Source of the DNA: Flavivirga eckloniae
GTDB taxonomy: Bacteria; Bacteroidota; Bacteroidia; Flavobacteriales; Flavobacteriaceae
Length of the DNA stretch: 64,000 nucleotides
Direction: 5' to 3'
Assembly (NCBI RefSeq): GCF_002886045.1
Contig: NZ_CP025791.1
Span: forward strand, 3,487,001 to 3,551,000
Shown here piece after piece: positions 9,041-17,965 of the stretch (within the stretch, counting starts at the first letter, position 1; each line of letters begins with the position of its first letter). The notes under the pieces were generated by a model that did no database searches, was not told the DNA's origin, and saw only the letters and a program-made list of their open reading frames with translations. The position numbers and the translations under genes were made by a program.

Positions 9041-9048
9041 TATTTTTG
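9041..9048 (+). promoter_or_regulatory. -7 element before mutY
   Basis: TATTTTTG matches TAnnTTTG and lies 20 bases before the mutY ATG. No clear TTTG partner is seen upstream. Confidence 0.45.
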
Positions 9049-9068
9049 CGAGTAACATATATTCGATA

Positions 9069-10109
9069 ATGGGATTTTCAAAAATTTTAATTAACTGGTA
9101 TTCAAATAATAAGAGGGAGCTTCCTTGGAGGCAAACAAACGATCCTTACCGTATTTGGTTGTCAGAAATTATTTTACAACAGACACAAGTTAAGCAAGGA
9201 CTTCCGTATTATATGTCATTTACGGAAAAATTTCCGACAGTTTTTGACCTTGCCAAGGCCGACGAAAGTGACGTACTTAAATCGTGGCAGGGACTAGGAT
9301 ATTATTCACGAGCCAGAAATTTACATACTACTGCCAAACACGTTGTAAATGAGCTAAAAGGCGTGTTTCCTGTTAGTTATAAAGACTTGTTGAAACTTAA
9401 AGGGGTTGGTGATTATACAGCAAGCGCCATAGCTTCTATCTGTTTTAATGAGGTAGCAGCTGTTGTAGATGGGAATGTATATAGAGTGTTGTCAAGGTAT
9501 TTTGATATTAATACTCCAATTAATTCTTCAAAAGGAACAAAAGAGTTTAAGACATTGGCTCAGGAATTGATCGATAAAAAGAATCCGGCGGAGTTTAACC
9601 AAGCTATTATGGAATTTGGAGCAACACAGTGTACACCTAAAAACCCAGATTGCAATGTTTGTCCTTTTAATAAAAGCTGCATGGCCTTCAATAAAAATAA
9701 AATAAACGAATTGCCTGTTAAAATTAAATCGGCAAAGGCAAAAAAGAAATATTTTAACTTTTTGGTGTTCATTTCTAACGACGGAAAGACTGTTTTAGAA
9801 AAAAGAGAGGGTAAAGGTATTTGGCAGAACCTATATCAATTTCCTTTAATTGAAACCAATGCTAATGTTGATGAAGAAACTTTTAAGAACCTTATTAAGG
9901 AACATAATTTAATAAAAGGAATACCATTTGAACTCTCCTTATATAATAAAGACGTTGTTGTACATAAGTTATCTCATCAACATTTGCATACTAGGTTTTG
10001 GATTATAAATGTAAACAGGCTTATAACCGAAGGGATTTCTACACAGGACATAAATAATTATGCTGTACCAATTTTAATAGGAAATTTTATTGAAACCTTT
10101 AATTTTTAA
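9069..10109 (+). CDS. mutY: A/G-specific adenine glycosylase
   Basis: Base excision repair glycosylase of 346 residues that removes adenine mispaired with 8-oxoguanine. The N-terminal HhH-GPD domain contains the catalytic Glu33 (SEIILQQTQV), the helix-hairpin-helix LKGVGDYTA and the catalytic Asp134 (VVDGNVYRVLSR). A 4Fe-4S cluster loop follows with cysteines spaced C-x6-C-x2-C-x5-C in CTPKNPDCNVCPFNKSC. The C-terminal third is a NUDIX-like domain that reads 8-oxoG (LEKREGKGIWQNLYQFP). It starts the mutY-ssb-gldE-gldD order known from flavobacteria. Confidence 0.95.
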   Translation: MGFSKILINWYSNNKRELPWRQTNDPYRIWLSEIILQQTQVKQGLPYYMSFTEKFPTVFDLAKADESDVLKSWQGLGYYSRARNLHTTAKHVVNELKGVFPVSYKDLLKLKGVGDYTASAIASICFNEVAAVVDGNVYRVLSRYFDINTPINSSKGTKEFKTLAQELIDKKNPAEFNQAIMEFGATQCTPKNPDCNVCPFNKSCMAFNKNKINELPVKIKSAKAKKKYFNFLVFISNDGKTVLEKREGKGIWQNLYQFPLIETNANVDEETFKNLIKEHNLIKGIPFELSLYNKDVVVHKLSHQHLHTRFWIINVNRLITEGISTQDINNYAVPILIGNFIETFNF

Positions 10110-10343
10110 AAACGACTCTCAAACATGACTACGATTGGGATTCTGTTGAAATTGTAATTTCAGTGTTTGTGAAATACTTATTGAAATAAGTCATATTAAT
10201 AGTGAGTTTATCCTTAAGGTTAGTCCACCTTTAAATCTAACTCAAGTTAACTATAAGGTTTCTCGTAATTCTTTATTTTTGATTGGTTTAGATACAACAA
10301 TCATATTTTTTTATTAATTTTAAAAAAATGCGGCGCAATATTG

Positions 10344-10351
10344 TAATTTTG
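10344..10351 (+). promoter_or_regulatory. -7 element before ssb
   Basis: TAATTTTG matches TAnnTTTG and lies 23 bases before the ssb ATG. The 264 bases between mutY and ssb otherwise hold nothing recognised. Confidence 0.5.
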
Positions 10352-10374
10352 TGTTCTTAAACAAACAATAATTT

Positions 10375-10830
10375 ATGTCTGGAACTTTAAATAAAGTAAT
10401 GTTAATAGGTCATTTAGGAGATGAAGTAAAAATGCATTATTTTGAAGGTGGTGGTTGTGTTGGTAGATTTCCTTTGGCAACAAACGAAACGTATACGAAC
10501 AAACAAACCAACGAGCGCATTACAAATACAGAGTGGCATAATATTGTTGTTAGAAATAAAGGCGCCGAAATATGCGAAAAGTATTTAAGCAAAGGCGACA
10601 AGGTTTATATTGAAGGTAGATTAAAAACACGAAAGTGGCAAGATGATAGTGGTAACGAAAGATACTCTACCGAAATTCAATGTACCGATTTTACGTTCCT
10701 TTCAACAAAAAAAGAAAGCGAGAATAATGCTGTAGCTAACCAAAATCAGTCTATAGCCCAAAAACCAGCTCCAGAACAACCGTCAACTAGTGAGCCTATT
10801 GGGGAAGAAAACGACGATCTTCCATTTTAA
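10375..10830 (+). CDS. ssb: Single-stranded DNA-binding protein
   Basis: OB-fold protein of 151 residues, active as a homotetramer in replication, repair and recombination. It opens SGTLNKVMLIGHLGDEVKM and carries the family segments TEWHNIVV, YIEGRLKTRKW and YSTEIQ. A disordered glutamine/proline-rich linker follows, and the acidic tail ends DDLPF, the docking peptide for partner proteins. It lies immediately before gldE, an arrangement typical of flavobacteria. Confidence 0.96.
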   Translation: MSGTLNKVMLIGHLGDEVKMHYFEGGGCVGRFPLATNETYTNKQTNERITNTEWHNIVVRNKGAEICEKYLSKGDKVYIEGRLKTRKWQDDSGNERYSTEIQCTDFTFLSTKKESENNAVANQNQSIAQKPAPEQPSTSEPIGEENDDLPF

Positions 10831-10856
10831 TTTAAGTTCAACCAAAAAGAGAGTAT

Positions 10857-12161
10857 TTGGATCCTGACCCCTCGAGTTTTAAACCTTTATTAATTTCAAT
10901 TGATTTTTCAATTGTTACTGGTTTTGTATTACTGTTTTTACTATTAGTTTGTTCCGCTCTTATCTCCGGGGCAGAGGTAGCCTTGTTTTCACTTAGCAGA
11001 AAAGATATCGATGAAGGTTTAGAAAAAAAATCTAAACGTATCGAGATTATATCCAAACTTTTGGAACATCCCAAAAAGTTACTGGCCACCATATTAGTTG
11101 CCAATAATTTTATAAACATTGCCATAGTTATTCTGTTCGCCTTTTTGGGCGATTTTATGTTTGAAAACATCACGAGTACTTACGTTAAGTTTATTGTTGA
11201 GGTAATAGTTATTACATTTTTAATCTTATTATTTGGCGAAATTTTACCTAAAATATATGCCAGTAGAAATAACTTGAAGTTTTCTTCATTTATGGCGTAT
11301 CCGCTGCGGGTTTTAGATGTTGTTTTATCACCAGTAAGCATGCCAATGCGAAGGGTAACAGTAGCTATTCATAACAGGTTGGGGAAACAGAAATCTAATT
11401 TAAGTGTCGATCAGCTTTCTCAAGCTTTAGAGTTAACAAGCAAAGAAGATACAACCAAGGAAGAACATAAAATTTTACAGGGAATTGTGTCCTTTGGTAA
11501 TACAGATACCAAACAGGTTATGCGCCCTAGAATAGACATTTTTGCACTAAACATTGAGCAGAAATACAACGAAATTATGCCTGAAATAATTTCTAACGGC
11601 TATTCCAGAATTCCTGTTTATGAAGACAATATAGATACCATTAAGGGTATACTCTATGTGAAGGATTTATTACCTCATATAGATAAAAAACAGTTTGATT
11701 GGGCGAGCTTAATACGAGAGCCTTTTTTCGTTCCTGAAAACAAGAAATTGGATGATCTAATGTCAGAATTTCAAGAGAAAAAGGTGCATTTAGCAGTTGT
11801 GGTAGATGAATATGGGGGTACCTCTGGTTTAATTTCGTTAGAAGATATTATCGAAGAAATTGTGGGCGATATTAGTGATGAGTTTGATGATGAAGATCTT
11901 ATGTATTCTAAATTGGACGATAATAATTTTGTTTTTGAAGGAAAAACAGCTTTAAAGGATTTTTATAAAATTGTTAAAGTTGAAGATACGACCATTTTTG
12001 AAGACAATAAGGGAGAGGCAGAGACCATCGCAGGATTCGTACTTGAAATATCTGGAAGTTTCCCAAAACTAAACAGTAAAATAAATTTTGAAAATTACGT
12101 TTTTACAATAGAGGCTTTAGATAGGAAAAGGATAAAGCTTTTAAAGTTTACAATTACCTAA
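10857..12161 (+). CDS. gldE: Gliding motility-associated protein GldE (CNNM/CorC family)
   Basis: Integral inner-membrane protein of 434 residues. A DUF21/CNNM transmembrane domain with several helices occupies about residues 15-170 (SALISGAEVALFSLS near the start). It is followed by paired CBS domains (MRPRIDIFAL, then DEYGGTSGLISLEDIIEEIVG) and a C-terminal CorC_HlyC domain. Position next to ssb and gldD supports GldE, a gliding/type IX secretion accessory protein rather than a plain cation transporter. No in-frame ATG fits. The frame opens with TTG at 10857, giving M-DPDPSS, and I recall flavobacterial GldE starting the same way. Confidence 0.88.
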   Translation: MDPDPSSFKPLLISIDFSIVTGFVLLFLLLVCSALISGAEVALFSLSRKDIDEGLEKKSKRIEIISKLLEHPKKLLATILVANNFINIAIVILFAFLGDFMFENITSTYVKFIVEVIVITFLILLFGEILPKIYASRNNLKFSSFMAYPLRVLDVVLSPVSMPMRRVTVAIHNRLGKQKSNLSVDQLSQALELTSKEDTTKEEHKILQGIVSFGNTDTKQVMRPRIDIFALNIEQKYNEIMPEIISNGYSRIPVYEDNIDTIKGILYVKDLLPHIDKKQFDWASLIREPFFVPENKKLDDLMSEFQEKKVHLAVVVDEYGGTSGLISLEDIIEEIVGDISDEFDDEDLMYSKLDDNNFVFEGKTALKDFYKIVKVEDTTIFEDNKGEAETIAGFVLEISGSFPKLNSKINFENYVFTIEALDRKRIKLLKFTIT

Positions 12162-12194
12162 TTTTATATTAAAGACTGTATATTGCCACTGCAA

Positions 12195-12812
12195 ATGAAA
12201 CACTATATGATTTTAAAGCTGTCTTTTAAATTTTTACTAAAAACGTTCGTAATTATTGGTGTTTTTGTATTAGTGTCTTGTAAAGAAGATTATGTGCCAA
12301 AACCTAAAGCTTATTTAAGACTCGACTACCCCAGAGCAAAGTATACAGAGACTAAATTAAATGTCCCCTTTTCGTTCGAAACAAATACTTTGGCAACTAG
12401 AGTTAATCTGAAGCATGTTGCTGCTACTACTAAAAGCTATGGTATAAATTTAGAATACCCAGCCTTAAAAGGAACGATTTTTTTAACGTATAAGGCTATT
12501 GAAGGTGATAAAAAAAATCTAATTGATTTTTTGCGGGATGCTCAAAACTTAACCCAAAAACACACCATTAAAGCAGATGAGATTCCAATAACGCCTTACG
12601 AAAACAAAGACCGAAAAGTATATGGAGTCTTTTCGGAGGTTAAAGGAAATGTGGCCTCACCAGCTCAGTTTTATGTTACCGATAGCGTAAATCATTTTTT
12701 AACAGGATCTTTGTATTTTTACGCTAAACCTAATTATGATTCCATTTTACCTGCTGCAAATTACTTGCAAAAAGACATTAAGCATATTATGGAAACTGTA
12801 GCGTGGAAATAA
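12195..12812 (+). CDS. gldD: Gliding motility lipoprotein GldD
   Basis: Lipoprotein required for gliding and type IX secretion in Flavobacterium. A signal peptide ends in the lipobox LVSC, followed by a conserved start of the mature part (YVPKPKAYLRLDYPRAKY), which is characteristic of GldD. The frame also extends to a TTG at 12183. I take the ATG at 12195 (206 residues); an ATG at 12207 is also possible. It follows gldE by 33 bases. The last 81 bases are duplicated, with seven mismatches, at 15481-15561. Confidence 0.9.
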   Translation: MKHYMILKLSFKFLLKTFVIIGVFVLVSCKEDYVPKPKAYLRLDYPRAKYTETKLNVPFSFETNTLATRVNLKHVAATTKSYGINLEYPALKGTIFLTYKAIEGDKKNLIDFLRDAQNLTQKHTIKADEIPITPYENKDRKVYGVFSEVKGNVASPAQFYVTDSVNHFLTGSLYFYAKPNYDSILPAANYLQKDIKHIMETVAWK

Positions 12813-12843
12813 AAAAGACATTTTCTAAAAAGTTTCTTTATTA

Positions 12844-12935
12844 TTAAACAGAATTGGTATTAGTTTCTAATAGATTTTTAAAATCAGATATTTGAGATTC
12901 TGAAATAAGCTCAGGATGCCACTGTAACCTTTTTT
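12844..12935 (-). pseudogene. Possible remnant of a class I glutamine amidotransferase C-terminus
   Basis: On the minus strand a short frame ending at a TAA (12844-12846) reads LQWHPELISES and then about 17 further residues. QWHPE is the catalytic-His motif near the C-terminus of class I glutamine amidotransferases of the PuuD/peptidase C26 type. Upstream the frame is broken by stops, so at most a decayed tail is present. One short motif is weak evidence. Confidence 0.3.
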
Positions 12936-13129
12936 GTGGGATTTAAATTTCGGTTTTTCAATGAATCTATGAGTATTTCTTTGTTTTTAATAGTATTACT
13001 TATAAATCTCTCCATCATAATTTTTTTTAGGGTCTTATAGTTCTATATGAGGGTGATTATGAGGGGTATTCAAAAAACAAACTAAGTTTCTTGTATTTTG
13101 GCGAAATACAAATTAAGCTAATTAAGAAA

Positions 13130-15268
13130 ATGAAATCACATTTTTTATCTTTTAAAAGAAAAGTCTATTTATGTGCAGGAGTTATTTTTTTCACTTTTGC
13201 CTTGACACTTAAAGCTCAAACGTTAACAGTTACCAATTTAGTTAAAAACAATGCTGTTTTACAGCGGAATACAGATGCAAATATCTGGGGGGAAGGTAAA
13301 CCAGGTAATACAGTAACAATTAAACTAGGGAGTGGTAATAATATAACAACAACAATAGCGAGTAATGGTAAGTGGAGTGTTAAAATCCCAACAGGTAATG
13401 CAGGTGGACCATATGACTTAACCATTGGTGATGCTACAAAAACATATACCTTTTCAGGAATTTTATTAGGTGAAGTTTGGTTGTGTTCAGGTCAGTCTAA
13501 TATGGACATGCCTATGAAAGGTTGGGATAACCAGCCTATAACTAATGGACCCACCGAAATAGCTAATGCTAATTTTCCTAATATTAGACTTTTTAAGGTG
13601 CCTTTAAAACCTTCTTATGATAGAGAAACTTCAGTTGGTGGTAATTGGGCAGTTTGTAACCCTAATAGCGTTAAAAACTTTTCAGCAGTGGCTTACTTTT
13701 TTGCTAAAGAAATACATCAAAAGTTAAACGTTCCTGTAGGGATCATTGTAGCATCAAGAGGGAATTCAAGAGGAGAATGTTGGACAACAGCAAATTCATT
13801 AACTTCTGTTGTTGGGTTTGAAAATGTAATTGCCGATTTAAATGTAGCAAGGCAAACACCAAGTGAAGGAAAATATAGAATATTTAACATTCAAGGAGGG
13901 TTTATCACCCCAGAAGCTTTATATAATGGAATGATTCATCCTGTTACACCTTACACAATAAAAGGTGTGAATTGGTATCAAGGAGAAAGTAATACGCATG
14001 ATCCTAATCAATATAAGGGAGTCTTAAAGCATCTAATTTCCGCTTGGAGATCAGAATTTAATAACCCAAATATGCCTTTTTATTTTGCTCAGATAGCACC
14101 GTGGAATTATACAGACAAAGCATCTCAGGAATTAAGAGAAACTCAGTTCTTAGCCCAAAGTATTCCTAATACAGGTATGGCTTCCTTGTTAGATGTGGGT
14201 GATTTTGAGAAAATACATCCTCCAAAAAAACAACAAGTAGGACAACGACTAGCATATTGGGCTTTAGCAAAACAATATGGTGAAAATATAGTTTTCTCAG
14301 GGCCAAAATTTCGTTCTGCAACCTTTAGCAATGGAAAAGGAATACTTGAATTTGATTATGCTGATGGTATAAAATTAACAAATGGCAATAATTTTGAAAT
14401 CGCAGGGTCTGATGGAAATTTTGTAACAGCAAATGCCATAGTAAATAATGGAAAAATTGAAGTTTCAGCAAGTAGCGTTCCAAATCCAACCCAAGCAAGG
14501 TATGGTTGGTCTAATTTCGTTCAAGGGTCTTTATTTAATGGAGCTAACATGCCTTCTTCATCTTTTAGAACAGAAATTCCATCTACAAGACCTGCAGCAA
14601 ATATTCCGAATGGTGTCTATTATATACAAGACCCAGCGGGAACTATAAAAATTAATAGTCCTAGCGGTAGAACTATAGACAAGGCAAATAACACAGGTGA
14701 TGGTGCCAAGTGGGAATTCACTAAAGTAGGAAGTTACTATACGCTTAAAAACCAAAGAAACAACGAGTTTTTAGAAGTTCCTTATGAAGCATGTCATGCT
14801 AATGACAAACCGCAGAACCCTAATGTTAATTTAGCAACCTGGACTTCATCTGGTAGCAATCATCAACGATGGAACATCACTAAGGTGGATGATGATTATT
14901 TTTTAGAACCATTGCATTGTAGTAAAGTGGTTGATCGAAATAACAGCGGCGCTATACATTTATGGCCTTATCAAGCTGGTAACGGGCAACAAACATGGCG
15001 AATTGTTGACGTAGTGGCAAATAATCTTGCTTCTAAAAGTATTCATGCAAATTCGAATTCAATTTCTAATCCAATTTCTAATGGAATAATCTATTTGACT
15101 AATGTAAATGGCGCTTCATATAGTATTAGTGATATTTCAGGTCAATTAGTTCAATCTGGTGATATAGAAAACAATTCGATTAATGTATCTGTTTTAAGTG
15201 CTGGAATTTATATTGTTAAGTTCTCTAATGATGAAATTATCCAAATTGAGAAAGTAGTTATCAAGTAA
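13130..15268 (+). CDS. Secreted sialate O-acetylesterase-like enzyme with lectin domain and T9SS signal
   Basis: Exported carbohydrate esterase of 712 residues. After a signal peptide ending in LKAQ, an SGNH/sialate-O-acetylesterase domain spans about residues 25-480: WLCSGQSNMDMPM with the nucleophile Ser, GVNWYQGESNT, and DVGDFEKIHPPKKQQVG with the Asp-x-x-His region. Residues about 490-640 resemble a ricin-type beta-trefoil (repeated W..T/W.I endings such as NHQRWNITK and GQQTWRIVD). The last 70 residues form a type IX secretion sorting domain (ISGQLVQSG, LSAGIYIVKF). An upstream TTG at 13091 extends the frame, but the ATG at 13130 begins the signal peptide. It sits in an insert bordered by the gldD 3' end and its duplicate. 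The substrate is inferred, not shown. Confidence 0.82.
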   Translation: MKSHFLSFKRKVYLCAGVIFFTFALTLKAQTLTVTNLVKNNAVLQRNTDANIWGEGKPGNTVTIKLGSGNNITTTIASNGKWSVKIPTGNAGGPYDLTIGDATKTYTFSGILLGEVWLCSGQSNMDMPMKGWDNQPITNGPTEIANANFPNIRLFKVPLKPSYDRETSVGGNWAVCNPNSVKNFSAVAYFFAKEIHQKLNVPVGIIVASRGNSRGECWTTANSLTSVVGFENVIADLNVARQTPSEGKYRIFNIQGGFITPEALYNGMIHPVTPYTIKGVNWYQGESNTHDPNQYKGVLKHLISAWRSEFNNPNMPFYFAQIAPWNYTDKASQELRETQFLAQSIPNTGMASLLDVGDFEKIHPPKKQQVGQRLAYWALAKQYGENIVFSGPKFRSATFSNGKGILEFDYADGIKLTNGNNFEIAGSDGNFVTANAIVNNGKIEVSASSVPNPTQARYGWSNFVQGSLFNGANMPSSSFRTEIPSTRPAANIPNGVYYIQDPAGTIKINSPSGRTIDKANNTGDGAKWEFTKVGSYYTLKNQRNNEFLEVPYEACHANDKPQNPNVNLATWTSSGSNHQRWNITKVDDDYFLEPLHCSKVVDRNNSGAIHLWPYQAGNGQQTWRIVDVVANNLASKSIHANSNSISNPISNGIIYLTNVNGASYSISDISGQLVQSGDIENNSINVSVLSAGIYIVKFSNDEIIQIEKVVIK

Positions 15269-15480
15269 TTTATCTAAAAAATAATCTTAAGAGCAGCCAT
15301 TGAGAACTTAAAAACTCTTAACTAAACGACATTGCCCTCAAGGGGACAATTTTACCGAGTGAGATTCCTCCCTCGAGGGAGGATTAAGGAGAGTGTTTTT
15401 AAATACAAAATGTCTTATAGTACTTATAATCAATGATTTAAAATGAATTTAAATGATTTAAGTTAAATCAAACTCACGTA
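15269..15480. repeat. Intergenic repeat-like sequence with an 18-bp palindrome
   Basis: No gene. At 15366-15383 there is a perfect 18-base palindrome, TCCTCCCTCGAGGGAGGA, within a block (about 15330-15400) that looks like the dispersed palindromic repeats common in flavobacterial intergenic DNA. The right end carries TCAAACTCACGTAAATT, similar to the ends of the element at 29107-29336. Confidence 0.5.
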
Positions 15481-15561
15481 AATTACGATTCCATTTTACC
15501 TGCTGCAAATTACTTGCAAAAACACATTATGCACTTTATGGAAACAGTCGCGTGGAAATAA
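15481..15561 (+). pseudogene. Duplicated 3' fragment of gldD
   Basis: These 81 bases align without gaps to 12732-12812, the last 81 bases of gldD including the TAA stop, with seven mismatches by my count (about 91% identity). Translated in the gldD frame they read NYDSILPAANYLQKHIMHF and end VAWK-stop. No gldD sequence precedes them, so this is a fragment. With the intact gldD end it forms a direct repeat flanking the esterase gene. Confidence 0.85.
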
Positions 15562-15683
15562 CTGGTATTTCATCTAGAATTTTAAATCATTATTTAGGCA
15601 TTTATTAAAAAATACTATCTTTCCTGCAAGATTAATATGTAAAATGCAGATTATCGGATTTTTACAAAAAGAGATTATTTGCA

Positions 15684-16391
15684 TTGAAAGTGCTTAAAAA
15701 TGAAATACGGGATTTAGTTAGCCAAAAAGTATTGGTAAGCATTTTTTATATAGGTATAATTTTCCTAGACGCTCTCGGATCCGTTTTTCCTAATTACTTA
15801 AATAGGCAGGTAACACTTTTTATGCCGCTTCCCTTAGTTTTTATTATACATGTGTTGAATGCGAAAAAAAAGAGCAAATTGTTTTTACTTTCGTTAGTGT
15901 TTCACTTTTTAGGACTTTATTATTTTAATAACCCATATAAGGCCTACAATGGCTGGGGAATTGTTTTTCATGGTATAGCCTTTTTTTTATATTTTTTAAT
16001 TTTATATAGGCACTTCCAAATAGTTAGTACAAAGCGGGTTTTAAAATTCTCTTTCCTAATTATGATACTTGTAGGAATACCAACAGCTATATATTTTGAA
16101 GGGATGAAGAAAGCCTTTCTTTTGCAAGAAACGATGCTTTATGTATGCTGTGTTACACTATTTATATTTAGTGCATCTATATTATATATGGAAAATAAAA
16201 CAAAAACCAATCGGTTTTTGTTATTCGCAGCAGTTTCAATCCTTATAAGTGCGTACTTACAAGGATATCATCTGTTTATGGGGAAAAGTGATTTTCTGGT
16301 GTTTTCTTCTATAATATTTTTTAACCTAACACATTATTTCATGTGCTGGTATTTAATAGAAAAATCAAAGCAAAAATCAGCTCTTGTTTAA
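15684..16391 (+). CDS. Multi-pass membrane protein, possibly YhhN/lysoplasmalogenase-like
   Basis: A 235-residue, very hydrophobic protein with about seven or eight predicted transmembrane segments separated by short basic loops (AKKKSK, KTKTNRF). The size and spacing resemble the YhhN/TMEM86 lysoplasmalogenase family, but I see no decisive motif, so the family is a suggestion. No ATG lies near the start; the frame opens with a TTG at 15684, with a GTG at 15690 as the alternative. It follows the gldD fragment and converges on the HMA lipoprotein, the two stop codons overlapping in TTAA at 16388-16391. Confidence 0.6.
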   Translation: MKVLKNEIRDLVSQKVLVSIFYIGIIFLDALGSVFPNYLNRQVTLFMPLPLVFIIHVLNAKKKSKLFLLSLVFHFLGLYYFNNPYKAYNGWGIVFHGIAFFLYFLILYRHFQIVSTKRVLKFSFLIMILVGIPTAIYFEGMKKAFLLQETMLYVCCVTLFIFSASILYMENKTKTNRFLLFAAVSILISAYLQGYHLFMGKSDFLVFSSIIFFNLTHYFMCWYLIEKSKQKSALV

Positions 16392-16885
16392 GCTTTTTTA
16401 GCACAGCAAGCTTTGGTACAATCTGCAGCGCAGGCTTTTTTCTCTGCTTCTGTTTTGTTTGCACAACATGCTTTAGCGCAATCTGCAGCACAGGCTTTTT
16501 TAGTAGAAAAACCATCAACTGTTTTCATGTCGCTAACTTTGTAAACATCTGCAACTTTAGTAACAGTTTCTTCTAATAATACAGGTGTTACTTTTGCTTC
16601 GTTGTATTCAACCATGGCTAGTTTTCTGTCGAAATCTACAGTAGCAGACTTTACACCTTCCATTTTAGATATTTTCTTCTCAATGGTTTTTGCACATCCA
16701 ACAGCACATGTCATACCATCAATAGTAAATTCTGCTTTAGCATAAGTAGCATTAGGGTCTAATTCTTTAGAAGTAGTTTCTGTGGCAACCTCTACAGTTT
16801 TAACTTCTGGTTTTTTTTCATTTTTGCAACTAATAGTAATTAATACCACCATTACAATTGCTATAATATTTCTTAATGCGTTCAT
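16388..16885 (-). CDS. HMA-domain lipoprotein with duplicated cysteine-rich tail
   Basis: Putative metal-binding lipoprotein of 165 residues. The signal peptide ends ITISC (lipidated Cys20). Residues about 45-120 form a heavy-metal-associated domain, but the metal loop reads GMTCAVGCAKT, so the cysteines are three residues apart rather than the usual two. The C-terminal 38 residues contain two copies of a cysteine-rich unit, KKACAADCAKACCA and KKACAADCTKACCA, resembling a small metal-sequestering tail. It may scavenge copper or another soft metal at the periplasmic membrane face. A TAGTTTTG at 16917-16910 on the minus strand could be its -7 element. Confidence 0.8.
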   Translation of the reverse strand: MNALRNIIAIVMVVLITISCKNEKKPEVKTVEVATETTSKELDPNATYAKAEFTIDGMTCAVGCAKTIEKKISKMEGVKSATVDFDRKLAMVEYNEAKVTPVLLEETVTKVADVYKVSDMKTVDGFSTKKACAADCAKACCANKTEAEKKACAADCTKACCAKKA

Positions 16886-16978
16886 TATTTATAAGTATTA
16901 ATTTGGTTACAAAACTACTAAATAAAGCTGTTTATTGCATTAAAAAGCGGAATTTTGTGATTTTTAAAAACGGTTTAA

Positions 16979-17866
16979 ATGAACAGTATTAATTCAAAAT
17001 GGATATATCTTTTTGCACTCTCTATAATTTGGGGAAGCTCGTTTATTTTAATCAAAAAATCATTATTAGGCTTAACAGCCTATCAGTTGGGAGCTTTAAG
17101 AGTTATAATTTCGGGATTTTTCCTTTTGATTTTTGGATATAGTACACTTAAGACCATTAAAAAATCCGATTGGAAATGGATTGCAATTTCAGGTCTTATA
17201 GGGTCATTTGTGCCTTCTTTTTTCTTTGCAATAGCAGAAACCGAAATAGATAGTGCTGTTGTTTCCATTTTAAATTCGTTAGTCCCTTTAAATACCATTT
17301 TAATTGGTTTTGCGGTTTTTAAAATAACTTCGACAAAACGTCAGATGTTTGGAGTCATCATCGGTTTTATAGGAACAGTTATGTTAATTTTAAAAGGTGC
17401 AGATTTAAATCCTAATCAAAATTACCTATATGCCATATTCGTGATTTTATCGACTCTTATGTATGCAACCAATATCAACATTGTTAAGAGACATTTGCAG
17501 CACGTAAAACCATTAACCATTGCAACAGGTAGTTTTGCATCGATAATAATTCCGGGAATCATTGTTTTATTATTTACAGGGTTCTTTTCGGTAGAAACGT
17601 TTGTTAATCCGAAGTTTAAAATAGCCATGGTTTATACCGTTATTCTATCACTGTTTTGTACGGCATTGGCATTAGTGTTGTTTAATAAGCTAGTACATAT
17701 GTCTACCCCAGTATTTGCTTCTTCTGTAACGTTTGTTATGCCAATAGTTGCTTTAATATTAGGCTTTTTAGATGGTGAATCATTTAGTCTTCTTCAAGGA
17801 ATAGCCGGTATTATTATCTTACTGGGCGTTTATTTATCCCACAAAAGGCAGAAAAAAAGTAGCTAA
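16979..17866 (+). CDS. EamA/DMT-family transporter
   Basis: Inner-membrane drug/metabolite transporter superfamily protein of 295 residues with about ten hydrophobic segments in two EamA repeats. The first repeat begins with the characteristic LSIIWGSSFILIKKSL and the second near residue 150. The short basic C-terminal end (HKRQKKSS) lies in the cytoplasm by the positive-inside rule. The substrate is unknown; neighbours do not help. Confidence 0.85.
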   Translation: MNSINSKWIYLFALSIIWGSSFILIKKSLLGLTAYQLGALRVIISGFFLLIFGYSTLKTIKKSDWKWIAISGLIGSFVPSFFFAIAETEIDSAVVSILNSLVPLNTILIGFAVFKITSTKRQMFGVIIGFIGTVMLILKGADLNPNQNYLYAIFVILSTLMYATNINIVKRHLQHVKPLTIATGSFASIIIPGIIVLLFTGFFSVETFVNPKFKIAMVYTVILSLFCTALALVLFNKLVHMSTPVFASSVTFVMPIVALILGFLDGESFSLLQGIAGIIILLGVYLSHKRQKKSS

Positions 17867-17965
17867 ATTCGGCTCAAACCCCGCGATTTAGCCAAAAAAC
17901 AGCTTCGAAATTATTTTTATACGTAAATTTTTACGAAATTTAAGTACATGTAAATCCTTAAAAAG

